Shown here piece after piece: positions 39,401-50,617 of a stretch of DNA of 64,000 nucleotides. Under the pieces are notes generated by a model, which did not search any database, was not told the DNA's origin, and saw nothing but the letters and a program-made list of their open reading frames with translations. The DNA is from Pocillopora verrucosa (Eukaryota > Cnidaria > Anthozoa > Scleractinia > Pocilloporidae): positions 15,181,340 through 15,245,339 of the forward strand of contig NC_089323.1 in NCBI RefSeq assembly GCF_036669915.1, read 5' to 3'. Every line of letters begins with the position of its first letter. Position 1 is the stretch's first letter. The position numbers and the translations under genes were made by a program.

Positions 39401-42400
39401 CCAAGCTTGTGATAAGCCGAGCCAAGATCGTGGTAGGCATGTCCCTCGCCTGCCCTGTCTCCCAGTTCTTTAACAATACCAAGATGTTGTTTGTGGTACT
39501 CTATGGCTTGATTGAAATCATCCAGCTGGTAATAAGCCGAGCCAAGATTGTGGTACGCATTTCTTTCGTCTGCCCTGTCTCCCAGTTCTTCGGCAATAGT
39601 AAGTTGTTGTTTGTGGTACTCTATGGCTTTATTGAAATCATCCAGTTTAAGATAAGCCGAGCCAAGATGGTGGTAGGCCCGTCCCTCGTCTGCCCTGTCT
39701 CCCAGTTCTTCGGCAATAGTAAGATGTTGTTTGTGACACTCTATGGCTTGATTGAAATCACCCAGCTGGTAATAAGCCAAGCCAAGGTCGTGGTAGGCAT
39801 GTCCCTCGCCAGCCCTGTCTCTCAGTTCTTCGGCAATAGTAAGATGTTGTTTGTGGTACTCTGTGGCTCGACTTATATCACCCAGCTGGTAAGAAGCCAT
39901 GCCGAGATCGTGGTAGGCATGTCCCTCGCCAGCCCTGTCTCTCAGTTCTACGGCAATAGTAAGATGTTGTTTGTGGTACTCTATGGCTTGATTGAAATCA
40001 CCAAGCTTGTGATAAGCCGAGCCAAGATCGTGGTAGGCATGTCCCTCGCCTGTCCTGTCTCCCAGTTCTTTGGCAATACTAAGGTGTTGTTTGTAATACT
40101 CTATGGCTTGAGTGAAATCATCCAGCTGGTTATAAGCCGAGCCAAGATTGTGGTAGGCATGTCCCTCGCCTGTCCTGTCTCCCAATTCTTCGGCAATAGT
40201 AAGATGTTTTTTGTGATACTTTATGGCTTGATTGAAATCACCAATCTTGTGATAAGCTGAGCCAAGATTGTGGTAGGCATTTCTTTCGTCTGCCCTGTCT
40301 CCTAGTTCTTCGGCAATACTAAGTTGTTGTTTGTGGTACTCTATGGCTTGATTGAAATCACTCAGCACGTGATAAGCCAAGCCAAGATTGTGATAGGCAT
40401 GTGCCTTGCCAGCCCTGTCTCCCAGTTCTTCGGCAATAGTAAGATGTTGTTTCTGATACTTTATGGCTTGATTGAAATCACCAAGCTTATGATAAGCCGA
40501 ACCAAGATGGTGGTAGGCATGTCCCTCGCCAGCCCTGTCTCCCAGTTCTTCGGCAATAGTAAGATGTTGTTTATGATACTTTATGGCTTGACTGAAATCA
40601 CCAAGGTTGTGATAAGCCGAGCCAAGATTGTGGTAGGCGTTTCTTTCGTCTGCCCTGTCTCCCAGTTCTTCGGCAATAGTAAGATGTTGTTTGTGATACT
40701 GTATGGCTTGATTGAAATCACCAAGGTTGTGATAAGCCGCGCCAAGATTGTTGTAGGCATTTCTTTCGTTTGCCCTGTCTCCCAGTTCTTCGGCAATAGT
40801 AAGTTGTTGTTTGTGGTATTGTATGGCTTGATTTAGATCACCCAGCTTATGATAAGCCGAGCCAAGATTGTGGTAGGCCCGTCCCTTGTCTGCCCTGTCT
40901 CCCAGTTCTTCGGCAATAGTAAGATGTTGTTTGTGACACTCTATGGCTTGATTGAAATCACCCAGCTGGTAATAAGCCAAGCCAAGATCGTGGTAGGAAT
41001 GTCCCTCGCCAGCCTTGTCTCTCAGTTCTTCGGCAATAGTAAGATGTTTTTTATGATACTTTATGGCTTGACTGAAATCACCAAGGTTCTGATAAGCCAA
41101 GCCAAGATTGTGATAGGCGTTTCTTTGGTTTCCCCTGTCTCCCAGTTCTTCGGCAATAGTAAGATGTTGTTTGTGATACTTTATGGCTTGATTGTAATCA
41201 CCAAGGTTGTGATAAGCCGAGCCAAGATTGTTGTAGGCATTTCTTTCGTCTGCCCTGTCTCCCAGTTCTTCGGCAATAGTAAGTTGTTGTTTGTGGTATT
41301 GTATGGCTTGATTGAGATCACCCAGCTGGTAATAAGCCGAGCCAAGATTGTGGTAGGCCCGTCCCTTGTCTGCCTTGTCACCCAGTTCTTCGGCAATAGT
41401 AAGATGTTGTTTGTGACTCTCTATGGCTTGATTGAAATCACCCAGCTGGTAATAAGCCAAGCCAAGATCGTGGTAGGCATGTCCCTCGCTAGCCCTGTCT
41501 CTCAGTTCTTCGGCAATAGTAAGATGTTGTTTATGATACTTTATGGCTTGACTGAAATCACCAAGGTTCTGATAAGCCGAGCCAAGATTGTGATAGGCGT
41601 TTCTTTGGTTTCCCCTGTCTCCCAGTTCTTCGGCAATAGTAAGATGTTGTTTGTGGTACTGTATGGCTTGATTGAAATCACCAAGGTTGTGATAAGCCGA
41701 GCCAAGATTGTTGTAGGCATTTCTTTCGTTTACCCTGTCTCCCAGTTCTTCGGAAATACTAAGTTGTTGTTTGTGGTACTCTATGGCTTGATTTAGATCA
41801 CCCAGTACGTGATACGCCAAGCCAAGGTTGTGGTAGGCATGTCCCTCGCCAGCCCTGTCTCCCAGTTCTTTGGCAATAGTAAGATGTTGTTTGTGATACT
41901 TAATGGCTTGATTGAAATCACCAAGCTTGTGATAAGCCGAGCCAAGATCGTGGTACGCATGTCCCTCGCCTGCCCTGCCTCCCAGTTCTTTGGCAATACC
42001 AAGATGTTGTTTGTGGTACTCTATAGCTTGATTGAAATCACCCAGCTGGTAATAAGCCGAGCCAAGATTGTGGTAGGCATTTCTTTCGTCCGCCCTGTCT
42101 CCCAGGTCTTCGGTAATAGTAAGATGTTGTTTGTGATACTTTTTGGCTTGACTGAAATCACCAAGGTTGTGATAGCCTGAGCCAGGATTGTGGTAGGCGT
42201 TTCTTTCGTCTGCCCTGTCTCCCAGTTCCTCGGCAATAGTAAGTTGTTGTTTGTGGTACTCTATGGCTTGATTGAAATCACCCAGTTGGTAATAAGCCAA
42301 GCCAAGATCATGGCAGGCATGTTCCTCGCCAGCCCTGTCTCCCAGTTCTTCGGCAATAGTAAGATATTGTTTGTGATACTCTATGGCTTGATTGAAATCA

Positions 42401-45400
42401 CCAAGCTTGTGATAAGCCGAGCCAAGATCGTGGTAGGCATGTCCCTTGCCTGCCCTGTCTCCCAGTTCTTTAACAATACTGAGATGTTGTTTGTGGTACT
42501 CTATGGCTTGAGTGAAATCATTCAGCTGGTAATAAGCTGAGCCAAGATTGTGGTAGGCATTTCTTTCGTCTGCCCTGTCTCCCAGTTCTTTGGCAATAAT
42601 AAGATGTTGTTGGTGGTACTGTATGGCTTGATTGAAATCACCCAGCACGCGATAAGCCAAGCCAAGATTGTGGTAGGCCCTTCTCTCGCCTGCCCTGTCT
42701 CCCAGTTCTTCGGCAATAGTCAAATGTTGTTTGTGGTACTCTGTGGCTTGATTGATATTACCCAGCTGGTAAGAAGCCATGCCGAGATCGTGGTAGGCAT
42801 GTCCCTCACCAGCCCTGTCTCTCAGTTCTTCGGCAATAGTAAGATGTTGTTTGTGGTACTCTATGGCTTGATTGAAATCACCAAGGTTTTGATAAGCCGA
42901 GCCAAGATCGTGGTAGGCATGTCCCTCTCCTGCCCTGTCTCCCAGTTCTTTAACAATACTAAGATGTTTTTTGTGGTAATCTATGGCTTGAGTGAAATCA
43001 TTCAGCTGGTAATAAGCCGAGCCAAGATTGTGGTAGGCGTTTCTTTCGTCTGCCCTGTCTCCCAGTTCTTCGGCAATAGTAAGTTGTTGTTTGTGGTACT
43101 CTATGGCTTGATTGAAGTCACCCAGCACGCGATAAGCCAAGCCAAGATTGTGGTAGGCCCTTCTCTCGCCTGCCCTGTCTTCCAGTACTTTGGCAATAGT
43201 AAGATGTTGTTTGTGGTACTCTGTGGCTTGATTGATATCACCCAGCTGGTAATAAGCCATGCCAAGATCGTGGTAGGCATGTCCCTCGCCAGCCCTGTCT
43301 CCCAGTTCTCTTGCATTGTGGAGGTCTTGCTTTATTATATCGATTACTGTCTTCGTCTTAGGTTTGAAAAAAAGGGAAAGATAACCGCATAAAAATTGCG
43401 TAACTATTTCGGTTCTAATGTGTGTTTTTCAAATTTAAAAATGAAAGCTGCAACTGTACCTTGGTTTACCAAAGGCCAAAGGCTTTTTAAGTGGAAATAA
43501 GTGTGTTTTCTTAAGATGTACTCTCTTCACAGTTAGTGAAAATCGAGTTTTATCAGTCGTTTCCAAAATCATAATTTAGTCCAAAACTCCAAAGTACCTT
43601 ATTTTTTTAAAAAATCAAAAAAAAAAAAAAAAACGAAAAAAAATTCGGGGCTATTTGCTTGTTCCGACCTTTTAACGCTCATTTTTGTGGTCTCGATAAT
43701 CAAACGTCGAACAAACTGCCTGTTGTTTACTTCATAGTGTACAATTTCCTTGTTTAGATATACTATTCAATGGCGTTGTCGGAAATCCCCATGTTCTTGG
43801 ATGGTCAACTACGATGTATGTTATAAGAATGACATACTTTTTCCTGGCCTAACCCTAACCCTAACCCTAAGCCTATTTCAACGGCACATTAAGGTATCAC
43901 TATACACTGAATGACCATAGTTCGTTTGCAACACTGTAATTAACTTAGTTCATGGGTAAAGAAGCATAAAAATATTTAGCAAAAATCCTCCAGCTAAAGG
44001 AAGTGTTTATCGACTATGTTGCTTTTGTAAGATATCAAACCGAATTTTCAACTGTTATGTTCTCGTGAAGCCCGAAATCTTTATTTATCTCGAAATGTGG
44101 TGTCAATGGTACATTATCAATAAAAAAATTTCAGTTGTAAAGGTAAAAGTCGACTGAAAGAACTTTACAACTTCTCGAGGTGTTTTCGGTCCCTCTTCGT
44201 TGGAATTTTAGGAAAACTTCCGAAAAGTCACGGAGGGATCCATAGTTTTTTAAATAATCGTGTGTCATTTCAGAGGATGCTAGAATTTTTTATGACTTCT
44301 TATGAGAACTAAGATGAAAAAGGCAAAGCCATTTACTAGACCATACACTTACATTTCCGGATTTGGAACATTCCCAGAATGACCTGTTTCTCAGTCGCCG
44401 CAGGGTATCGTTTCTTTGAATCTACATACAGTTAAGGCGCAAATAACACCGGCAAATGAGAATGTTGCTTTAGGACTGCATTTATACGCATCCGAAATTT
44501 CTTAATTGTAGTCTTTTCAACAGTTGGCGGGAATACTAGTGGTCAAGAAATTAGGCTCTGTGTTTGTGGCTTTCAGTTTCTAGATTTATTGTTTTGTATG
44601 TGATCGATGACATTCACTCCGTTATATTGGAGAGCGTTTTTCATTTGAACACTCTGAAGAGGCAAGATGTTTTCAAAATTCCGAAAAGGTTACATTTGGT
44701 GTGCGTGCCCTAAGTCTTAATACTAAATATTTCAACTTTGGCTCTTGGCATACTAAGAGAAACCACACTCTCTCTTTAGGTCTGACAAAAAGATACAGCT
44801 AATCCTTGAACACACCATCTGAGCGCTTCTTCAGGCTTATTCAGCGCAAGACAGGCACTTGCTCCTATTTAAAATAACACAGACAATCCTGTTAGACCAG
44901 ATTCATACGAAAAAGTGTTCTCTAAAATACAGTTTCCCTTCGCTTAGGTGAAAAAGAGATTTTAGATTTTTTTGGCTTGTCCGCTTTTGAAACAGGACAT
45001 CTTGCGAGGGAAACTTTGAAAAGAGCTGTGCGTCATATGGAAATATGATTCTCAAATTTGTCCGTAAGAGATAGAAATTTTCCCCGCGCTCTTTACTTCG
45101 AAAGATGAGTATCGGCGACTTTTAATTTACAGTTTCACGTCAATTTCTCGTTCTGAAATGGAAAATTTAAGCCAAAAGGAAAAAGTATGTCGGAGCAACA
45201 GCGCCTTTACTTCGAAAGATAAGTATCGGCGACTTTTAATTTACAGTTTCACGTCAATTTCTCGTTCTGAAATGGAAAATTTAAGCCAAAAGGAAAAAGT
45301 ATGTCGGAGCAACAGCGCCTCATTCCATTTACACTAGTCAAGTGATGTCCAACTAATTAAAGCACCGTATGGCGTAGGGTAGTTTTTTACTTTTCCAAGA

Positions 45401-48400
45401 GAAAAAAAAATTACCTGTAACAATTGCCTTCAGATATGTTGGTTGTAGATGATGGGCGGTTGTTGCATCTCCCAGTGAATCCTGGTAATTGCCTTTTAAA
45501 GAGAAATGTATAATTTTTTTAGTCAACCGTAGTTACCAAAACCAAGCATAAAGAAGGAAACAAGGGCGTAGTTCGTTAATCGAGTTACATGGCTGACTCT
45601 CTGAGTGACAGAAAAGACCGAAATACAATTAAATTTTAAAATATATGGGTCAACTAAGCACTACTTTATAAAATAAGAAATATAATATAGTATTTCGGAA
45701 TGCAGAACTCACACTTTCCTTTCAGAATACACAAACATGTAGCTATACATTTTTAAAATTATGTTTCCAAAAATCAACTAATCAGTTTCTCCGAGTGTAA
45801 ATTATGTTGCTTTGAGTATTATGAAGTCGATTTGAGTATCTGAGTTCAGCGATGGAAAGCGAAGAAACAGTAGAGAAGTTCGGCCGAGAAATGATTATAG
45901 ACGATGGAGGAAAAAAGGAAATTTTCTGAAGTTCTGTGGGAGTAATATCAAGACATAGATGCCGTTGAGATCTCTAAGACACAGACGTGTGTTCATGACG
46001 ACCTCAAGAACTCTGTGAGGCCGTTTTCCAAGTGAATCGAATGAAAAGAATGGGAAATACGTATAGAATAGCTAAATTCTTACCTAATTTGAAATATACT
46101 GTTGCCCTGTCGTTATACAGTTGGGCCTCAATTCTTTTGTTTCGCATTCTCTTTTTAATTTCTTCCGTGTAAAAGTGGATGGCGTTTTAAAAGATATCTT
46201 TGGTGTGAACGTCGTTACTTTCAGTCTTTTTAACTTCAAATATGGCGGAAACAAAAGAATTTTAAGCAACATTCATTAAACTGAAAATTTTTATCGATCG
46301 TGATCAAGGTATCAAAAAAATAATATAAAAGAGTAGGAAAATAATTTGATCTCAAAAATTTATCAAGCTTTCTTCAGAGTGGGCCCGCTGTGTACCACTG
46401 AAACTGTGACAGCAGCTCTTCCCAAGAAAATAATGGGAAATGACAAATCTCGTCCCTTCAGAATTTAATCCATTTACTGAATTTGCCATAGCACAAATAA
46501 ATTTTGTCTATCCGAACGAACTTTAAAAAAAAGAACAGAATCGCCTATAAAGAAAAGAATTTCAAGCAGCGTGTTGATGAGTGCTTCAGGACAAGACAGG
46601 ACAAACATGATTACGACGCCAGTCCTTTCCAGAGAAAGCCGCATTACGCTCACCTGTCAAAGCGTCTTCATCAAATCAGAGTTACTTCTTTTGCACTTCT
46701 TCATCATCTTGCATCCAGAAGGTGGTGTGACGTCGCCTAGAGCCTTTTCTTGGACCCTTCCGCCATGAGTGCTGGGAGTTTACCTCTCAGCGAACTACAG
46801 CTCCTTCTCAGTTCCTGTATGTGTACCTGTGTGTGGTACCTGGCCCTTGAACTATAATAATTTATTAAGAAACGAAGTAAGGCCGTACTATCTTTCAGCT
46901 CTCAATGGTTATTATGGGCAGCCTGAACTCTCTCCATTTTCCGGATTAATATATATATAATATATATATATATATTTACTGTATCATGTAATTAATGTAG
47001 GGTACGAATAAATGAAGTGTTGTTGTCGTAGTCTCGTTATTTTAGTTACCAGCGTTACGCGAGCGGGACCGAAGGTCACGCTATTCGGGACAGTGTTATT
47101 GTATTTTAATTGAGTCCGCCAAGGGCGTAAAGAACCCTTGTGGTATCTGCTACATGTACAACAAAGATGTGCACAATATCAATCAGATCACGGGAAAATT
47201 TGAATTTACTTTTTCGTCCTAAAATTCGTCTTTTTTTCTTCCAGGAAAAAAAGTAGGTTTGCGTTTCTGACCACAGGATGACACGAGTGTGTAGGAGGGG
47301 GACACCACGAAAAGTCCGCAAGAAACTTTATAATGATCGATTTTGTGAATGATTCTTCTCGAACAAAATTGTTCTCGTCGAAAATATATCGCGCTTTGGT
47401 TCGTCACGGAACACGCTTTCTCTTAGTTGCGTGACGAGCTCAATCATAAGCTGTGATGGAGACGTGTAACAAACCACGTGCTATCTGAGTTTTCAAACCA
47501 AAATTATTTATACACTGAGTAAGATTCGTCTGATTCGGTAATTAACCGCGCTTTCACCGAGTTTTATGGTTTGTTGATTCAACAGCGCTTTATGAAATAT
47601 GGGAATATCCGATAGTCTGTCGCAGGTAGATTAAAAACCACTAGCACACAATAATTTTTATAAGTTAAAGGCTTCTGTAGTGCTCATATTCCCAACCTTT
47701 TTTTTAATTAGTTTTAAATGATAATATAGGCTTATCGTCGCCTCATCGATGTCTTTGAAAGCTTCAGTTTCGAACTTTTTGCCATGTCAGTCTCGATACA
47801 AAACACTCAATTTGAATGACAAAGTTTTTTTGAGATTTCTAGTTTGTGATTTAACAACAAATAAAAGCATTCTTTGGGCTTAGAATTAACTCCAAATACT
47901 CAACGCCTCGTGTAGTATTTGAATGTTTCACTTCTGTCATCCAATATGCATTGATTCCTTTATTTATTTTTTTACCAACCACTGAAGTCAAGGTCTAACC
48001 ATGTAGAAGATAATTAGAGAATGAGTGAGTGCACTTTCATGATTAACAAGGATACGACATTGATTCAATTAAAGTCGTCTTTATTCTAGAAGACGTGTTT
48101 TTATCAAAAGTTGAAATTTTTTCCTTGGACGCATACTTCAAATTCGTACCTGACAAAGTCGGGGAATCGGCTCCGGCTACTTCCTGCCTCAAACGTTCTT
48201 GCGATGATCAATCAGTCAGCTGTGACATGAGCAAGGTAAACAATTTATCAAACTAAGTGTGTAACGATATTAATATTTTAGATATCAGTCTTCGATTGCT
48301 TTTCATCTCATTCTGAGAAACGAAATGTTCCCTTTTAAGATGTAATGTTGTTGGAAACAGCACCCGCCGTCAACTTAATACTCGAATGGTAATTATTAAA

Positions 48401-48798
48401 ACTGATATTTGCTATCATTGTAGAACTGCTTATGAGACTTGAAAAAATTCAAGCTTCGACTGGGCTTGATCGAACACGGGCCTGTTAGATAGTGATTACG
48501 ATAGGTGCTATTTCCAAGCTAGTTTCTGTACAGGTTTTCAATTTGTTTTACTCACAATCTACTTCATTGCAGCGATCAATTCTACAATCATCATCCATGA
48601 CGTAATATGATTTTATTCTTAAAATTTTTTGAGACTAGAATTGAAAATTCTTTCAAAAATGGCATCTCCAACCGACATCTTTCTTACATGGATGGTCGTT
48701 TCCATCAACAACGATTTATTATCCGTACTTACATTCAGAAGACGCTTGTTTCGAAAAAGATGATGCTTTCAAATTATTGAGTTCTGCGATAGAATAAC
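36413..48798 (-). CDS. TPR-CHAT protein, TTC28-like putative cysteine protease (5' end incomplete)
   Basis: The main exon (36761-43346) encodes a long TPR superhelix and a C-terminal CHAT domain, the caspase-like fold of HetF and separase relatives. Numbering from its first ATG at 43260, the putative catalytic His is residue 2019 ([13 protein letters not shown]) and Cys is 2066 ([11 protein letters not shown]). [17 protein letters not shown] and [12 protein letters not shown] complete the CHAT core and resemble vertebrate TTC28. About 43 TPRs of 40 residues precede it. That ATG lies inside a TPR. The frame stays open to an acceptor at 43347, and exons 44787-44864 ([16 protein letters not shown]) and 45415-45492 ([20 protein letters not shown]) join in phase as further TPR sequence. 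A less certain exon is 48733-48798. A terminal exon (36413-36479) adds 21 acidic residues. The product has at least 2,290 residues. The true start is not found and the substrate is unknown. A role in immunity or cell death is inference. Confidence 0.85.
38161..43320 (-). repeat. 120-bp tandem TPR-coding array
   Basis: About 43 consecutive 120-bp units, each one 40-residue TPR, stay exactly in register without any indel. Roughly 39 units (38701-43320) are highly similar. The protein consensus is [22 protein letters not shown] followed by [15 protein letters not shown] 480-bp higher-order repeat of four unit types is visible: the rare word TTTCTTTGGTTTCCCC occurs at about 41120 and 41600. Such a pattern implies unequal exchange or gene conversion between units. 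Confidence 0.95.
43347..44786 (-). other. TPR-CHAT intron
   Basis: Non-coding, with a poly(A) run near 43617 and a short telomere-like repeat at 43848. Nothing else recognised. Confidence 0.6.
43848..43870. repeat. Interstitial telomere-like CCCTAA repeat
   Basis: Nearly four consecutive CCCTAA units, the complement of the animal telomere repeat TTAGGG. Confidence 0.8.
45091..45318. repeat. 114-bp tandem duplication in TPR-CHAT intron
   Basis: Two adjacent 114-bp copies (45091-45204, 45205-45318) beginning CTTTACTTCGAAAGATnAGT differ at only about one base, so the duplication is recent. Confidence 0.92.
45493..48732. other. Putative large TPR-CHAT intron or upstream region
   Basis: If the exon at 48733 is real, this is an intron. 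If not, the first exon may lie within it. Short open frames at 46504-46960 do not resemble any family I know. An AT microsatellite lies at 46949-46976. A 69-codon open frame without ATG near 48050-48260 (+) was examined and not accepted. Confidence 0.4.
46949..46976. repeat. AT microsatellite
   Basis: Alternating AT run with one interruption. Confidence 0.9.
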
Positions 48799-49342
48799 CT
48801 GAAAACAGAGAAATTCGAGAACAAAAAATCATTAGTGTGGGAACGATCACATCTTCGTTATGTGTCAGGTTGCTCAAAACGAAGCCAACCACCGATTTCA
48901 TTTACACATTCTATTATTTGGAAAAATGATTATTTTGTCAAAAACTGTTAACAACGAGAGAAAAATTTAAAAAAGCCTTGTCAGCTAACCTTAAGCCAAA
49001 AAAGGCAAACCCCAAAGTCAAGATCAGTCACTGTATGTATACCAAGTTTGTTTTCAAATGATTGTCATGAGGCCAAAAAATTTATTTAAATATCAGAGGT
49101 GTTATTTGAAAATTTTGACGGGAGACAAGTTCACTTTCCAACGCAATTTCGAGTCGAAAATGAAAGCTAACATCAGAAATGCTTGAAAAACGTGAAACTG
49201 TTCATCTCTGCAGGGTGTTTGAACAACTATGTATTTTAATCAACCTTCTTCTAAACTTTTTTCGAAATTTTTTTTTAAACCTCTTTATTTTTTCATCACC
49301 AACAATGATTTATCAGGTATTGACTCCACACATGTCCAGTAC

Positions 49343-49360
49343 ACCCGACTTGAGTCGGGT
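49343..49360. repeat. Perfect short palindrome
   Basis: ACCCGACT-TG-AGTCGGGT, an 8-bp inverted repeat with a 2-base centre. Confidence 0.8.
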
Positions 49361-49740
49361 TGTCTTCACTAGCGGGCGGATTGAGTCCGATTGCGACCGG
49401 AACCGGAAATGGGCGCGAGGCGCTTGATCAGTGGTACCGGAAGTAAGAGGTTAACAGGAGCGAGAAGGGTTGAAGACGTTGGCAAACAGACTCGATCGGA
49501 TCCGATGTAGATAGCTCGTCCTGACAAGAGTCGATCATACTCCTCGCTGAATGCAACTTACATGTCCAAAGTTATAACACTAAGATATGGGCTTCAAATT
49601 TGAGGAGAAAAATCGTTTAGTCTCCTGACCGTAATGAGAGCCACGGGATATTTAACACAGTTGAATACTATAGGATGGGTTGTTCATATGCTCCGTGATA
49701 GTTCTCGCGCACTTGCTTTGCTCTCAATTTCAACCAACAC

Positions 49741-49943
49741 TCAAGATCTCATACCCAATTCTCCACTCTATATTCAATACAATTCTCATAATTGTAGCTC
49801 TGAGAATTTTAAGTTCAATCAAACAAAATTTCTAAGGTGATATTTTTCCTTCTTCTCAAAACCTTTCTGGTTGAGAGCGCATTGATATTGTACGGAGACA
49901 TTGCTAATTTATCATTCCCGGGACTAAAAGAGTTGTAAAAGGT
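49741..49943 (+). repeat. Degenerate MITE related to family B
   Basis: Recognisable words in family B order are TCAAGATCTCATACC, ATACAATTCTCATAA, GATATTGTACGGAGA and CCCGGGACTAAAAGAG. Confidence 0.45.
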
Positions 49944-50617
49944 TGAAATTAGACAAAAACTGAAAAAGGAGTGCCAAATGGGGAGAGAGAGAGAGGATGA
50001 TCCACAGGACACCTACTCCTTAAAATATTCATAGTTTACCCAGCAAGAAGATTCACGCAGGGAGCATTTTAACACTGATTTTATTTTCTACAAAAACATG
50101 CAAGTAAGAGACAATTGCCAATAAGAAAGGATACACATACAGGTTATTTATTTTACACGAAGGAAGGTAAAAGTAGTTCAAAGAATATCTAGAAATATAG
50201 GGTAATTCCATCTGAAGTTCAGTCTCTTAACAGAAAAATGCATATCTCTACCTTTCATAATATACAACACTTGCATGTATTCTCATTTTTTCATGTTTAG
50301 AATGACAAATCATTTTCAACTTCAAAAACAAAAAAGCTTTATATCGACAAGGTAAGAAAGAAACTTTTGGTTTAGTTGTTACACAACACTATGTTGCCTT
50401 GGAGGGAATGATTGCACAAATGTAAGATGAAGTATTCAGTGATATGCCCAACAAAGGCTATTGAAACTAAGCAACATTCCACAATATCTTTGAGGGAAGC
50501 ATAAATATTTCCAGTTTCAATGGACTGCTGCCTTTTTCTCAGGCTGACCACATAGTCGATAGACAAAAAAAAGAATGAAGTAACACTGATAATGATACAG
50601 TCTGATACAGAGTTTGC

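Larger units (their letters stand above)
48799..50617. other. Intergenic region between TPR-CHAT and SNRPA1
   Basis: No supported gene. It should contain the missing TPR-CHAT first exon or promoter and the SNRPA1 3' UTR. It also contains a perfect palindrome at 49343 and a degenerate MITE at 49741. Confidence 0.45.

Noticed and set aside
38668-42540. Long plus-strand open frames (up to 530 codons) opposite the TPR-CHAT exon
   Set aside because: They are the antisense of the 120-bp TPR repeat, whose complement happens to lack stops in one frame. The predicted product is a repetition of [20 protein letters not shown]-like words with no domain or start signal.
43848-43870. Telomere repeat as a sign of a chromosome end
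   Set aside because: Fewer than four units, with gene-bearing DNA on both sides. It is an interstitial repeat only.
46504-46960. Overlapping open frames suggesting a gene near 46.5-47.0 kb
   Set aside because: Three frames overlap without one being favoured. No splice or domain support was found.
48050-48260. Plus-strand open frame of about 69 codons (contains [18 protein letters not shown]) ending at a GTAAAC donor-like site
   Set aside because: No ATG, no clear acceptor, no recognised family, and no partner exons on this strand. Treated as chance.
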